From the NCBI RefSeq assembly GCF_021290985.1, contig NZ_JAJOYU010000038.1:1-41136 (forward strand): 41,136 nt of DNA, written 5' to 3'. The translations under genes were made by a program, and so were the position numbers. Below the pieces are notes generated by a model. It had not been told where the DNA came from. It ran no database searches and saw nothing but the letters and a program-made list of their open reading frames with translations. The DNA is from Rheinheimera soli (GTDB taxonomy: Bacteria; Pseudomonadota; Gammaproteobacteria; Enterobacterales; Alteromonadaceae). Shown here one piece after another: positions 9,239-17,891 of this stretch. How positions within the stretch are numbered: position 1 is the first letter of the stretch; the number at the start of each line of letters is the position of its first letter.

Positions 9239-10355
9239 AGAGCAAACACTGACGTTCGCCACATTTAATGTCAGCATGGAATCTGAAAACTATCTGGCGA
9301 AAAGTGTTGCAGGAAGCCCACAGGTTTTGAGTACTCTGCTCGCAGAGGGAAAGCATCCACAAATTAAAAATGTAGCGGCCATCATTCAGCAAATACAGCC
9401 GGATATTCTGCTGCTGAATGAGTTTGATTACATCGAAGATCCTGCTGCAGGGGTACAGTTATTTATACGCAATTATCTAAATAAAGCTCAGAGCGCTGAT
9501 GGTAAAACTATTGATTACCCCTATTTCTATTACAGCACGGTCAACACAGGTCAACCCAGCGGTTTTGATTTGGATAATGATGGTCAACTAACCAATAAAG
9601 GCGCTGATGCCTGGGGTTTTGGTCAGTATCCCGGCCAATACGGCATGATGTTGTTATCGAAATTCCCGATAGACAGCAGTAAAGTCAAAACCTTCCAGTA
9701 CTTCAAATGGAAAGATATGCCTGGTGCTTTGCAAACTACAAAAGCTGATGGCTCTGCTTGGTATAGCCCGGACGCCTGGCAATTAATGCCCCTGTCGTCA
9801 AAATCGCATTGGGATGTACCTGTAATTATTAATAAGAAAGCTGTGCATTTGCTGATCAGTCACCCTACTCCACCAGTGTTTGATGGAGAGGAAGACCGAA
9901 ATGGCAAACGTAACCATGACGAAGTACGATTTTGGACTGATTATCTGAGCCCTGAAAAAGCGGGGTATATCTATGATGACAGAGGGCAAAAAGGTGGCCT
10001 GGCCGAAGATAAGCGTTTTGTGGTGTTGGGGGATTTAAACTCATCCCCTGTAGAAGGAAACGCCTATAAAGAAGGTATTGGTAATTTGCTGATGCACCCG
10101 AGAGTAAACAGCAGCTTCACTCCACAAAGTGCAGGCGGCAAAATGCATAGCCCTGACAGTCCTTATGGTGCGACTCACACAGCAGGCTGGCGAATGAGAG
10201 CAGATTATGTGTTGCCTTCCAAAGCTGGCTTTAAAGTAATGTCCAGCGGTGTGTTCTGGCCAGCAGCTGGTCAGCCATTTTATGAATTAGTGGCGGACAG
10301 ATCCGCCAGTTCAGATCATCGTTTGGTTTGGGTAAAGCTTAAATTAACTAAATAA
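9171..10355 (+). CDS. Exported endonuclease/exonuclease/phosphatase-fold hydrolase
   Basis: Metal-dependent phosphoesterase fold of 394 aa, probably periplasmic or secreted. A signal peptide (1-22, ending IAMA) precedes the EEP domain. Active-site elements are visible: FATFNVSM near 30 (metal Asn), ILLLNEFDYIED near 80 (metal Glu), a central SHPTPP His, LGDLNSSP near 288 (GDxN) and SSDHRLVWV near the C-terminus (catalytic SDH). The fold includes DNases, sphingomyelinases and sugar or inositol phosphatases, and the substrate cannot be assigned. The start has no clear SD; see the candidate leader frame at 9143. The gene is divergent from the TonB receptor and ends at a bidirectional terminator shared with gpt. 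Confidence 0.87.
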   Translation: MNYIFSSILVTSFLSLSGIAMAKEQTLTFATFNVSMESENYLAKSVAGSPQVLSTLLAEGKHPQIKNVAAIIQQIQPDILLLNEFDYIEDPAAGVQLFIRNYLNKAQSADGKTIDYPYFYYSTVNTGQPSGFDLDNDGQLTNKGADAWGFGQYPGQYGMMLLSKFPIDSSKVKTFQYFKWKDMPGALQTTKADGSAWYSPDAWQLMPLSSKSHWDVPVIINKKAVHLLISHPTPPVFDGEEDRNGKRNHDEVRFWTDYLSPEKAGYIYDDRGQKGGLAEDKRFVVLGDLNSSPVEGNAYKEGIGNLLMHPRVNSSFTPQSAGGKMHSPDSPYGATHTAGWRMRADYVLPSKAGFKVMSSGVFWPAAGQPFYELVADRSASSDHRLVWVKLKLTK

Positions 10356-10364
10356 TAAACAGAT

Positions 10365-10396
10365 AAAAAAACGGAGCCTAACAGCTCCGTTTTTTT
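10365..10396. terminator. Bidirectional terminator between convergent genes
   Basis: A perfect 13-bp stem, 10365-10377 with 10384-10396, around CTAACA. The core CGGAGC/GCTCCG is flanked by seven A and seven T residues. It serves both the plus-strand hydrolase and the minus-strand deoB-deoD-gpt operon. Confidence 0.92.
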
Positions 10397-10410
10397 GCTT
10401 AGTACATCAC

Positions 10411-10887
10411 TTAAGATTTCTGCTCAGCCAGTGGCACGCTGTAGGCCAGTTCCATATCCCATGGCAGCTGGATCCAGGTATCCTGCTCTATGTCAGTCAC
10501 ATAATGGTCAACCAAAGGTTTGCCCTGAGGTTTGGCATACACAGTGACAAAACAAGCTGTAGGAAAATGTTCCCGCAGTGCTTTTGCTGTTTCGCCTGTA
10601 TCAACCAAATCGTCTACTATCAGTAAACGTGGGCTGTCGGCTAAAGTAGCATCTTTCAGCACTTTTAATTCACGTTGCTGGTCATAGTCGTAGCTGGAGA
10701 CACAAATACTGTCCACCACACGAATATCCAGCTCACGCGCCAGAATAGCAGCAGGAACCAAACCGCCACGGCTGACCGCAACTATGCTATCAAAATCGCG
10801 ATTTAATAAACCTTTAGCTAACTCTTTCGTTGCTCTGTGAAAGGCTTCCCATGACACATAGAACATTTTGTTGGTGGTCAGTGACAT
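10411..10887 (-). CDS. gpt: Xanthine-guanine phosphoribosyltransferase
   Basis: Purine salvage enzyme that converts guanine and xanthine (and hypoxanthine weakly) with PRPP to the 5'-monophosphates. It has 158 aa, close to E. coli Gpt at 152. The PRPP loop is LIVDDLVDTGETAKAL at about 90-105. The N-terminal SRGGLVPAAILARELDI and SSYDYDQQRELKVLK segments match Gpt closely, and the C-terminal DTWIQLPWDME corresponds to the base-binding region. The start at 10887 has AAGGA six bases upstream. It is the last gene of deoB-deoD-gpt, nine bases after deoD, so bases released by the nucleoside phosphorylase can be turned directly into nucleotides. Confidence 0.93.
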   Translation of the reverse strand: MSLTTNKMFYVSWEAFHRATKELAKGLLNRDFDSIVAVSRGGLVPAAILARELDIRVVDSICVSSYDYDQQRELKVLKDATLADSPRLLIVDDLVDTGETAKALREHFPTACFVTVYAKPQGKPLVDHYVTDIEQDTWIQLPWDMELAYSVPLAEQKS

Positions 10888-10896
10888 AACAGTTCC

Positions 10897-11601
10897 TTAA
10901 ACCAGAGCTAACGCGATTTCAACCATCTCGTTAAACGAGGTTTGACGCAATTCAGCGCTCAAAGCTTCGCCAGTACGGATATGGTCGCTGACCGTCATAA
11001 TCGCCAACGCTTTAATGCCAAACTCTGCAGCTACGCCGTATAAACCAGCGGCTTCCATTTCGACACCCAATACACCGTATTTTTCCAAGCGGTCAAACAG
11101 AGTTGGATCCGGGTTGTAGAATAAATCAGACGTAAATAAGTTACCTACTTTCACATCAATGTTTTTAGCACGAGCCGCTGCAACAGCACGCTCCAGCAAA
11201 CCGTAATCAGCTAAAGCAGCGAAATCCAGATTACCGCCTAAACGGTTACGGTTCACATTAGAATCTGTGCTGGCGCCCATAGCGATGACGACATCACGCA
11301 CTTTTACGTCCAGTGGTAAACCGCCACAGGAGCCAATACGGATAATGTTTTTTACACCATAAAACTTCACCAGTTCAGTGGCATAAATCGACATGGAAGG
11401 AATGCCCATGCCTGAGCCCAACACACTGACTTTTTTGCCTTGATAAGTACCGGTGTAACCAAACATATTACGTACTGTGTTCACACACTCAACATCCTGC
11501 AAAAAGGTGTCGGCAATATGTTTAGCGCGCAGCGGATCGCCTGGCATTAATACGGTTTCTGCAAAAGCGCCTTCTGGCGCATTAATATGAGGAGTTGCCA
11601 T
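10897..11601 (-). CDS. deoD: Purine nucleoside phosphorylase DeoD
   Basis: Cleaves purine (deoxy)ribonucleosides with phosphate to base and (deoxy)ribose-1-phosphate; a cytoplasmic hexamer of trimeric-fold family type. It is 234 aa, very near E. coli DeoD (239). The motifs [12 protein letters not shown] near 20, RIGSCGG near 87, the substrate loop [13 protein letters not shown] near 180 and the catalytic SDHIRTGE near 204 (Asp acid) are all present. It is the middle gene of deoB-deoD-gpt, with 13 bases to deoB and nine to gpt. The sugar phosphate product feeds DeoB and the base feeds Gpt. Confidence 0.97.
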   Translation of the reverse strand: MATPHINAPEGAFAETVLMPGDPLRAKHIADTFLQDVECVNTVRNMFGYTGTYQGKKVSVLGSGMGIPSMSIYATELVKFYGVKNIIRIGSCGGLPLDVKVRDVVIAMGASTDSNVNRNRLGGNLDFAALADYGLLERAVAAARAKNIDVKVGNLFTSDLFYNPDPTLFDRLEKYGVLGVEMEAAGLYGVAAEFGIKALAIMTVSDHIRTGEALSAELRQTSFNEMVEIALALV

Positions 11602-11614
11602 GATTTACTCTGAA

Positions 11615-12817
11615 TTAAGAAGCTAAAAAGGACTGGCCATAAGGCATGGCCGCTAAATGAAAATAGTCGGCCATGGTTTGGCCCATATCAGCGAAACTTG
11701 CTCTTTCGCCTAAATCTTTGGCAACACGATTTTTGCCATAAAACAGTACTGGTACATATTCGCGGGTGTGTTCAGTACCCACCCAGGTTGGGTCACAACC
11801 ATGATCGGCCGTCAGCAACAACACGGCATCTTCATCCAGTGCAGCCATAATTTCCGGCAAGCGGCTGTCGAAATACTCCAGCGCTTCACCATAACCTATA
11901 GGGTCGCGGCGATGACCGTAGTTCTGATCAAAGTCGACCAAATTGGTAAAGACCAAACTACGCTCTGGCGCTATCGCCATCTCAGCTAAAGTTGTATCCA
12001 CCAAAGCAGCTAAGCCATTGGCTTTCACTTCTTTGCTGATGCCCTGATGCGCATAAATATCGGCAATTTTACCAATGCTTACCACTGTGCCACCAGACTG
12101 AGTCAGGGTATCGAGCACTGTTGGCGCCGGAGGCAAGACTGAATAATCTTTTCTGTTACCAGTGCGGGCATAGTTACTGGCATCAGTGCCAAGAAAAGGA
12201 CGGGCAATCACACGGCCTATATTGTAACTGTCTAAAAGCTCTCGGGCGATTTCACAAAACTGTAAAAGCTTTTCTAAACCAAAATGCTCTTCATGAGCCG
12301 CAACCTGAAATACGCTGTCAGCCGAGGTGTAACAAATAGGTTTGCCGGTTTTGATATGCTCGTCGCCCAGTTTTACCAGGATGTCGGTGCCTGAGGCATG
12401 GCAATTACCCAAAATACCCGGCACACCGGTACGGCGCACTAATTCGTCAACAAGTTCAGCAGGAAAGCTGTTTTGTTTGTCGTGAAAATAACCCCAGTCG
12501 AACAATACAGGCACACCAGCAATTTCCCAGTGGCCGCTTGGCGTATCTTTACCACTGGATAATTCGCGGGCATGACCATAGCTGCCAAGCAGAGTTGGAC
12601 TGTCTTCTACCAATGCCATTTCACCACTGGCAGCAAAACCTGCTTTGACCAAACCTAAACTGGCCAGGTTAGGCAACTGCAATTGGCGGCCTTTGGCCTG
12701 AAAAAACGCTTTACTGATACTGGCAAAAGTATTGGCACCGACGTCACCGAACTTATCAGCATCGGGCGCACTGCCAATCCCAAAGCTATCCATAACTAAA
12801 ATTACTGCCTTTGACAT
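11615..12817 (-). CDS. deoB: Phosphopentomutase DeoB
   Basis: Interconverts (deoxy)ribose-1-phosphate and 5-phosphate, linking nucleoside phosphorolysis to central metabolism. It is 400 aa, near the E. coli length of 407. It belongs to the alkaline phosphatase superfamily: the metal-binding [13 protein letters not shown] is at 8-20, the catalytic Thr region [11 protein letters not shown] lies near 90, and [10 protein letters not shown] near 335 with [10 protein letters not shown] supplies further metal ligands. It is the first gene of the operon. The SD is TAGGT just upstream of the ATG. No CytR- or DeoR-type operator is obvious in the 142-bp upstream gap. No deoA or deoC is nearby. Confidence 0.97.
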   Translation of the reverse strand: MSKAVILVMDSFGIGSAPDADKFGDVGANTFASISKAFFQAKGRQLQLPNLASLGLVKAGFAASGEMALVEDSPTLLGSYGHARELSSGKDTPSGHWEIAGVPVLFDWGYFHDKQNSFPAELVDELVRRTGVPGILGNCHASGTDILVKLGDEHIKTGKPICYTSADSVFQVAAHEEHFGLEKLLQFCEIARELLDSYNIGRVIARPFLGTDASNYARTGNRKDYSVLPPAPTVLDTLTQSGGTVVSIGKIADIYAHQGISKEVKANGLAALVDTTLAEMAIAPERSLVFTNLVDFDQNYGHRRDPIGYGEALEYFDSRLPEIMAALDEDAVLLLTADHGCDPTWVGTEHTREYVPVLFYGKNRVAKDLGERASFADMGQTMADYFHLAAMPYGQSFLAS

Positions 12818-12895
12818 ACTTACCTACCTATTACATCAACCTTCAGGATCTGTAATGATCATGAGGTTCGGTACAGCCAGCCACAAGTGGCAAAA

Positions 12896-12935
12896 ATTAA
12901 AAAGGGCACGAAGCTTATGCAAAAACGTACCCTTT
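12896..12935 (-). terminator. Probable terminator of the second chemoreceptor gene
   Basis: AAAGGGCACG (12901-12910) pairs with CGTACCCTTT (12926-12935) across a 15-nt loop. On the minus-strand RNA the one odd position is a G-U wobble, giving a continuous 10-bp stem followed by a run rich in U. On the plus strand the same position would be a C-A mismatch. It therefore reads as a minus-strand terminator, 24 bp after the MCP stop. Confidence 0.5.
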
Positions 12936-12959
12936 GGCAATCATCTCTTTTACATTCTG

Positions 12960-14576
12960 CTAACTGATTTTGAATTTCCCCACTAAGCCAAACAAGGTAT
13001 CAGACAGCTGCCTGATTTCATTCGACAAACGATCATTGTCTTTGGCAATGTCTCCGGCAGCACTGGCCTGATCATGCAGCGCATACAGGTTCTTGGTAAT
13101 TTCCTCAGATACCACAGCTTGCTCTTCTGTGGCGGCAGCTGTTTGGGTAGCCATATCATTCACTTTAATAGAGGATTGTTGTAACTCACGGAATACTTGT
13201 TCGGCCTGGGAAAAGCTGCTAACGGTTAAATCCGCATTGGTTTTGCCACTACTAATGGCAGTTGCGGCCTCATTGACCCTGCTTTGCAGCGCCTGGATCA
13301 TTTCCTGAATGTGGTTGGTACTTTGCTGAGTTCTGGAAGCTAAAGTACGAACCTCATCCGCCACCACAGCAAAACCACGGCCTTGTTCACCAGCCCGAGC
13401 GGCTTCAATAGCCGCGTTTAAAGCCAGCAGATTGGTTTGTTCGGCAATACCTCGTATCACATCCAGCACTGAGGCTATATTTTCAGAACTGTTCTCCAAT
13501 TCACCTGAACAGGCCAGCGCTTTATCTACATCTTTAGTTAAACTCGCCATACTTTGAGTGACGCTGTTTACCACCACCAAACCACGCTCTGCACTGATTT
13601 TTGCTTCGTCTGCTTCATGAGCCGAGTCAGTGGCCACCTGTGCCATTTCTTTATTCGCCAGTGTCATTTCATGCACTGCACTGACAATAGAATCGGAGGC
13701 CACATTTAATGAACGGGTGATGTCATTGGTTTTAATAGCAGATTCAGACAGTACCTGAGTTAGCTTGCTCAGCTGTGCAGCTTGCTGCAGTACGGATGCA
13801 ATCAACTGGCATAAATTAGCCACAAAGCCATTAAACTGCCCGGCTAAAGCGGCAAACTCATCCTGCGAGTTGGTATCGAGCCGCGCAGTTAAATCACCGT
13901 CACCTGAAGCTATTTCAGATAAACGAGCGGTCAATGCATTAATTTGGGTGGTCAGTGACTTAGGCACGCTGTAGCTAAACCAGCCAGCTATCAGCAATAT
14001 AATAGCGGTGACGGTGTAAGTCGTGTTTTGAAAAAAACTGATATCTTCAGTCAAATCATGTTGTTCACTAACAGATTTATTCAGCGCCGCCTCGCCCGCT
14101 TGATCCAATACGGTACGTAAAGCGGTAAACTGATTTTGTTCTTCCGCTATTAAATCAGCCCCCGCGCTGCCGGTTTTACTGGCATTCACTAAGGCTATAG
14201 CACTTTGATACCACTTCTGATAATCCTGCTCAAAGCCAGAAAACTGTTGTTTGATATCGGGATAATCTTTTAATAACTGCAAATACTCGTTAAAACGCTG
14301 TTTCACCTGTTGGGCATTTTCTTCGACTTCGGCTTCAAGCTTGGCGCTATCTCCCTGTTTACTTAAGTGCATAGTGGAAGCAAGTTTAGCCTGATATAAA
14401 TCGCGATCGGCATTTAACACCACAGAAATAGCTTGCAGAAAATTTTCCGCCTGCACTGCCAAAGCGTTTTTTTGCAAGCCGGATAAATAACTGAACATGG
14501 AAACCACAATCAATAAAGTAAAAGCCAGAATAAGCATAGGTAAGCTGCTTTTAACTCTGATACTGTGAAGATTCAT
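12960..14576 (-). CDS. Methyl-accepting chemotaxis protein, helical-bundle sensor
   Basis: Chemoreceptor of 538 aa. TM1 is at about 12-32. A mainly helical periplasmic domain (about 33-185) has no Cache motif and resembles four-helix-bundle (4HB_MCP) sensors. TM2 is at about 186-206. A HAMP domain follows (about 208-260), then the MCP signalling domain with tip sequence [20 protein letters not shown] near 380. The start at 14576 has AAGGA six bases upstream. It is a single gene, divergent from the folM-like gene, with no che genes nearby. The ligand is unknown. Its signalling half is strongly related to the receptor at 210-1838, but the sensor halves are unrelated. Confidence 0.92.
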   Translation of the reverse strand: MNLHSIRVKSSLPMLILAFTLLIVVSMFSYLSGLQKNALAVQAENFLQAISVVLNADRDLYQAKLASTMHLSKQGDSAKLEAEVEENAQQVKQRFNEYLQLLKDYPDIKQQFSGFEQDYQKWYQSAIALVNASKTGSAGADLIAEEQNQFTALRTVLDQAGEAALNKSVSEQHDLTEDISFFQNTTYTVTAIILLIAGWFSYSVPKSLTTQINALTARLSEIASGDGDLTARLDTNSQDEFAALAGQFNGFVANLCQLIASVLQQAAQLSKLTQVLSESAIKTNDITRSLNVASDSIVSAVHEMTLANKEMAQVATDSAHEADEAKISAERGLVVVNSVTQSMASLTKDVDKALACSGELENSSENIASVLDVIRGIAEQTNLLALNAAIEAARAGEQGRGFAVVADEVRTLASRTQQSTNHIQEMIQALQSRVNEAATAISSGKTNADLTVSSFSQAEQVFRELQQSSIKVNDMATQTAAATEEQAVVSEEITKNLYALHDQASAAGDIAKDNDRLSNEIRQLSDTLFGLVGKFKIS

Positions 14577-14751
14577 AATGAGTCCTTAGAAGGGTGTAAT
14601 ACTTCACTAAGTATTGATAACAGAATGACTTTTTGCCAAATTTCGTTCAAAAAAGTTTTAAGCTTTGTAAAATCAGTCAACTGAAGGACTGTACTGAACT
14701 GAATCCGGGCAACAGCGTATAAAGCAGCAGATAAATTGATGGAGTTTGGCA

Positions 14752-15444
14752 ATGAAAACCGCAGTCATTACAGGAACAAGCCGGCGCTTAGGCGCTTATC
14801 TGGCAGAAAAACTTAGCGCGGATGGCTATCAGGTCTTCGGCCTTACCAGGCAACTGAATCCAGAGCAGCAGTATTTAACTCAAATTGTGGTGGATTATCA
14901 ATCGGCCGATTCAGTGATGTCGGCTATCCATCAGTTACAACAACAAAGCAGTATTGACTTGTTGATCCATAACGCATCCTTATTTGAGAAAGATGAGTTA
15001 CATACAGAAGATACGGTAAGTTTTTATCAGGCTTTGTTTGCTGTGCATATGCAGCTGCCTGCACTTTTAAACCAACACTTGACACCACAAATCGCCACAA
15101 CTCAGGGCGGCGGTTTGATTGTGCATATCACAGATATTTACAGCGAAAATCCAAACCCTGCTTTTTCACTGTATTGCAGCACCAAAGCCGGGCTTGAGAA
15201 TTTAATGAAGTCGGCGGCCAAAGCTTATGCACCAAAAATACGGGTGAACAGTATTCAGCCTGGTCCTATTATGTTTTTGCCAGAACACAGCAACAGCGAA
15301 AAACAACAGGTGATGCAACAAACCCTAATTGCTGAAGAAGCCGGCTTTGAGCCAATTTTTCAGGGCGTCCGGTTTTTGATCGATAATAAATTTGTCACTG
15401 GCCTCAGCCTGAAAATAGATGGCGGCAGGTCGCTCGGAAAATAA
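14752..15444 (+). CDS. folM: Short-chain dehydrogenase, probably FolM-like dihydromonapterin reductase
   Basis: NADPH-dependent Rossmann reductase of 230 aa. FolM reduces dihydromonapterin (and weakly dihydrofolate) to the tetrahydro form. The nucleotide motif TGTSRRLG at 7-14 has the Arg-rich form seen in pteridine reductases and FolM rather than the usual GxxxGxG. The catalytic YCSTK lies near 142 and the C-terminal KIDGGRSLG matches the FolM ending. The longest frame begins with TTG at 14746. The ATG at 14752 is chosen because GGAG lies seven bases upstream. Its 3' end overlaps the tail of folK on the other strand by 120 bp, which also ties it to pterin metabolism. A general SDR cannot be excluded. 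Confidence 0.78.
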   Translation: MKTAVITGTSRRLGAYLAEKLSADGYQVFGLTRQLNPEQQYLTQIVVDYQSADSVMSAIHQLQQQSSIDLLIHNASLFEKDELHTEDTVSFYQALFAVHMQLPALLNQHLTPQIATTQGGGLIVHITDIYSENPNPAFSLYCSTKAGLENLMKSAAKAYAPKIRVNSIQPGPIMFLPEHSNSEKQQVMQQTLIAEEAGFEPIFQGVRFLIDNKFVTGLSLKIDGGRSLGK

Positions 15445-15849
15445 CTGACAGCCCAATTGGATAGGAGCTTGTTTGCTTGCCGGGTCAAACACCTGTTGAA
15501 TATAGGACTCTGTCAGCTCTGCTTGCCAAACCTCTGACCATGCCTGCTGATACCAGATAATATCTAAATCACAGCTGCGATCTTTGACACTACGTAATGG
15601 ATCGCTTCTGTCCCGTCCAAGCAACTCTTCAATACGGCAAAGCTCTGTTTTTAATTGTGTCGCAGACAAGTCTGAACTCAGCAGCAGCACCGAATTAATA
15701 AATACATGATTAGATTCCACCAGTTCAGCCTGAGTATAAACCCGCCGGTACAGATACAAGGATCCAAAGCGTTTAGCCAGCGTGCTGACAGCAGCGGCCA
15801 CATGGTGTTCAGGCTGAATATTTGAGCCTATCGAAATCACATAATACAT
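15325..15849 (-). CDS. folK: HPPK, 2-amino-4-hydroxy-6-hydroxymethyldihydropteridine diphosphokinase
   Basis: Transfers pyrophosphate from ATP to 6-hydroxymethyl-7,8-dihydropterin in folate synthesis. It has 174 aa, a little longer than E. coli HPPK (159). The N-terminal YYVISIGSNIQPE matches the family glycine/Asn motif. The HPPK signature region is present as RDRSDP followed by KDRSCDLDIIWY, including the two metal-binding Asp residues. An AAGGAG SD lies four bases before the ATG at 15849. The last 40 or so residues are encoded opposite the C-terminus of the folM-like gene and look less conserved. The gene follows the MBL-fold gene with a 15-bp gap, probably in one transcript. Confidence 0.88.
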   Translation of the reverse strand: MYYVISIGSNIQPEHHVAAAVSTLAKRFGSLYLYRRVYTQAELVESNHVFINSVLLLSSDLSATQLKTELCRIEELLGRDRSDPLRSVKDRSCDLDIIWYQQAWSEVWQAELTESYIQQVFDPASKQAPIQLGCQLFSERPAAIYFQAEASDKFIIDQKPDALKNWLKAGFFSN

Positions 15850-15864
15850 AAAACTCCTTGTGAC

Positions 15865-16641
15865 TCAGCCTGCAGCTGTATCCGTCTGATGTTCCTTGCT
15901 TAACAGCACCCGCTGCCCTTGCCGGGCAAAACCAGCAAAATGCTGCTCTACCATCTGCTGATAGTCTGGCCAATGGTCTTCATAACTCATTAAATAGGTT
16001 TTTTTACAGAGCTCAGCCGGGTACAAGCTCAACAGTGAATGCACCGAAGCATGCACAGGGTTATAGTCAGTCAGAGTGACATCGTGAAAGATCAGCTCCG
16101 GTTTTAACTGCATCAGCAGCTGCGGTATAGCCACCGTATCCCCAGAATAGAAGATACTCTGGTTAATCATCACGCCAAAACAGACTTTGCCCGGCGTATG
16201 AGACACCCGATGCAGTTGGTACAGATTACCAAACAGTTCGAACTCATCGTTTTGTAACAGCACCAGCTCAAAGTAATCAGCAAGCTGATTTTCGCCTTCG
16301 CCATTTTTCGCCAACACGCCCTTTAGACACTGATGCCATAACTCGTCATATAACTCATGATGCAAAATCAGCCGGGCTTTTTTATGGTATTTGTAACGGC
16401 CCTCATTCGCCAGCCGCTCCAGGCCAAACACATGATCGGCATGCACATGAGTGATAAACACTGCGTCTATATCCTGCAGCTTTAAGCCCTGCGCCTGCAA
16501 AGCTGGTTTGATGGTGTAACCACAGTCAATCAGCAAATTGCCTTTGGCGTTTGTCACCAAGGCATTGTTATTAAACAAAGTATCGGATTCTGAATGACCA
16601 CAGCCGAGAATTAACAGTTCATTGGAGCTGGACAACATCAT
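15865..16641 (-). CDS. MBL-fold metallo-hydrolase, ribonuclease Z-like
   Basis: Metallo-beta-lactamase-fold hydrolase of 258 aa. The zinc motif is THVHADH (H65, H67, D69, H70), with further ligands in HRVSHTPG (about 157), SGDTV (about 185) and the late EDHW. It resembles RNase Z/arylsulfatase-like stand-alone MBL proteins, but no exosite arm is evident, so tRNA processing is not claimed. There is no signal peptide. Two ATGs in a row begin the frame and the SD is weak. It lies directly upstream of folK; whether that reflects function is unknown. Confidence 0.82.
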   Translation of the reverse strand: MMLSSSNELLILGCGHSESDTLFNNNALVTNAKGNLLIDCGYTIKPALQAQGLKLQDIDAVFITHVHADHVFGLERLANEGRYKYHKKARLILHHELYDELWHQCLKGVLAKNGEGENQLADYFELVLLQNDEFELFGNLYQLHRVSHTPGKVCFGVMINQSIFYSGDTVAIPQLLMQLKPELIFHDVTLTDYNPVHASVHSLLSLYPAELCKKTYLMSYEDHWPDYQQMVEQHFAGFARQGQRVLLSKEHQTDTAAG

Positions 16642-16826
16642 TTATTTCTACCCAAAGCAAAGTGCCTTTATAGTACGGCTTTTGCTGCAGATTGTATCAC
16701 TGCTTTAGCGGATCTTTTTACTACAGCAGTCCTGACCACTTACTGTACCTTAGTGCTATAGCGGCATCAGCCTAAAGCAATCAGAATGGGATCCATCAAG
16801 TTTTAGCCTTTAAAAGGACAGTTCAG

Positions 16827-17819
16827 ATGAAAACCTTGCCTTTTGTTTTATCTTCTTTCGCTTTTGCTCTGAGCAGCACGGCTTATGCAGCTTTGCCTGC
16901 ATTAAAACTGAATGTCGACCAAACCACAGTGTCGGGTTTATCCAGCGGTGGTTATATGGCAGCGCAGTTTCAGCTTGCTCATGCCGATTGGGTAAAAGGC
17001 GCAGCCATAGTGGCAGCAGGTCCAGTGTATTGCGCGCAGAACAACTTAATGACAGCTCTGGATCACTGCATCAATAAAGTAGACAGCCCTATCCCTTTGG
17101 CTGATCTCAATAAGCAGCTAAAAGATTGGTCAGCTCAAGGTTTGCTGGCGTCTGAAGCAGAGATTAAACAAAGCAAAATCTGGTTACTGCACGGCACTGC
17201 CGATCAAAAAATCAGCAAAGAAGTGGCTAACGCCCTCCATCAGCAGTACCAAGAGTGGCTACCGGCAGCACAGCTGAGTTATGTGCAGGATAAAAACTTT
17301 GCTCATCATATGCCAACCTTAAACGAGGGCAGCGCATGTGACAGCTCCGAAGCACCGTTTTTAGGCAAATGTAATTACGACGGCGCAGGTGAAGCGCTGA
17401 AGTTTATCCAGCCTGGTTTAAAAGCCCCAGTCGATCACAGCAGCGGTACTGTTTATCCGATTGAGCAGCAAAAAATAGCAGGCGATTTGGCCGCCACTAT
17501 GGCAGAGCAAGGTTTTGTCTATGTGCCCAAAAGTTGTGAGCAAGGCCAAAGCTGTACTTTGCATATCAGCTTTCACGGCTGCAACCAACATGCAGATGCG
17601 GTAGGTATGGCTTATGTCGAAAAAGCGGGCTTCAACCGCTATGCCGACAGCAACAACATAGTGGTGCTTTATCCACAAACCCGCGCTTCAGCCCTGATGC
17701 CAATGAACCCACAAGCCTGTTGGGATTGGTGGGGTTACACTGATGCCAATTATGCCAACCGCAAAGGTCAGCAAATTCAGGCCGTGGTGAAACTAGCGCA
17801 GTTTTTAGCTGGTAAATAG
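16827..17819 (+). CDS. Secreted PHB-depolymerase-like esterase
   Basis: Exported alpha/beta hydrolase of 330 aa, probably cleaving poly(3-hydroxybutyrate) or related short-chain polyesters. A signal peptide covers 1-21 (ending AYA). The lipase box GLSSG with nucleophile S39 is followed by the GTADQK segment (Asp about 126) and FAHHMP (His about 160). The HGCNQ oxyanion motif and the CWDWWGY substrate-site segment lie in the C-terminal half. That order is the circularly permuted arrangement known from the Penicillium funiculosum depolymerase type. There is no separate substrate-binding domain. AAGGA lies eight bases before the ATG. An imperfect hairpin at 17846-17874 separates it from the convergent M61 peptidase. 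Confidence 0.85.
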   Translation: MKTLPFVLSSFAFALSSTAYAALPALKLNVDQTTVSGLSSGGYMAAQFQLAHADWVKGAAIVAAGPVYCAQNNLMTALDHCINKVDSPIPLADLNKQLKDWSAQGLLASEAEIKQSKIWLLHGTADQKISKEVANALHQQYQEWLPAAQLSYVQDKNFAHHMPTLNEGSACDSSEAPFLGKCNYDGAGEALKFIQPGLKAPVDHSSGTVYPIEQQKIAGDLAATMAEQGFVYVPKSCEQGQSCTLHISFHGCNQHADAVGMAYVEKAGFNRYADSNNIVVLYPQTRASALMPMNPQACWDWWGYTDANYANRKGQQIQAVVKLAQFLAGK

Positions 17820-17845
17820 CAGTTTCTGCCCGGTTTCTGCTTATA

Positions 17846-17874
17846 GCGCAGCCTCTTTCAGTAAAAGACTGCGC
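17846..17874. terminator. Possible terminator between convergent genes
   Basis: GCGCAG (17846-17851) pairs with CTGCGC (17869-17874), and inner CTTT pairs with AAAG, with a small asymmetric bulge. It lies between the ends of the esterase and the M61 peptidase. There is no long U run on either side, so the call is weak. Confidence 0.4.
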
Positions 17875-17891
17875 CGTTATGTAAAATCAGG

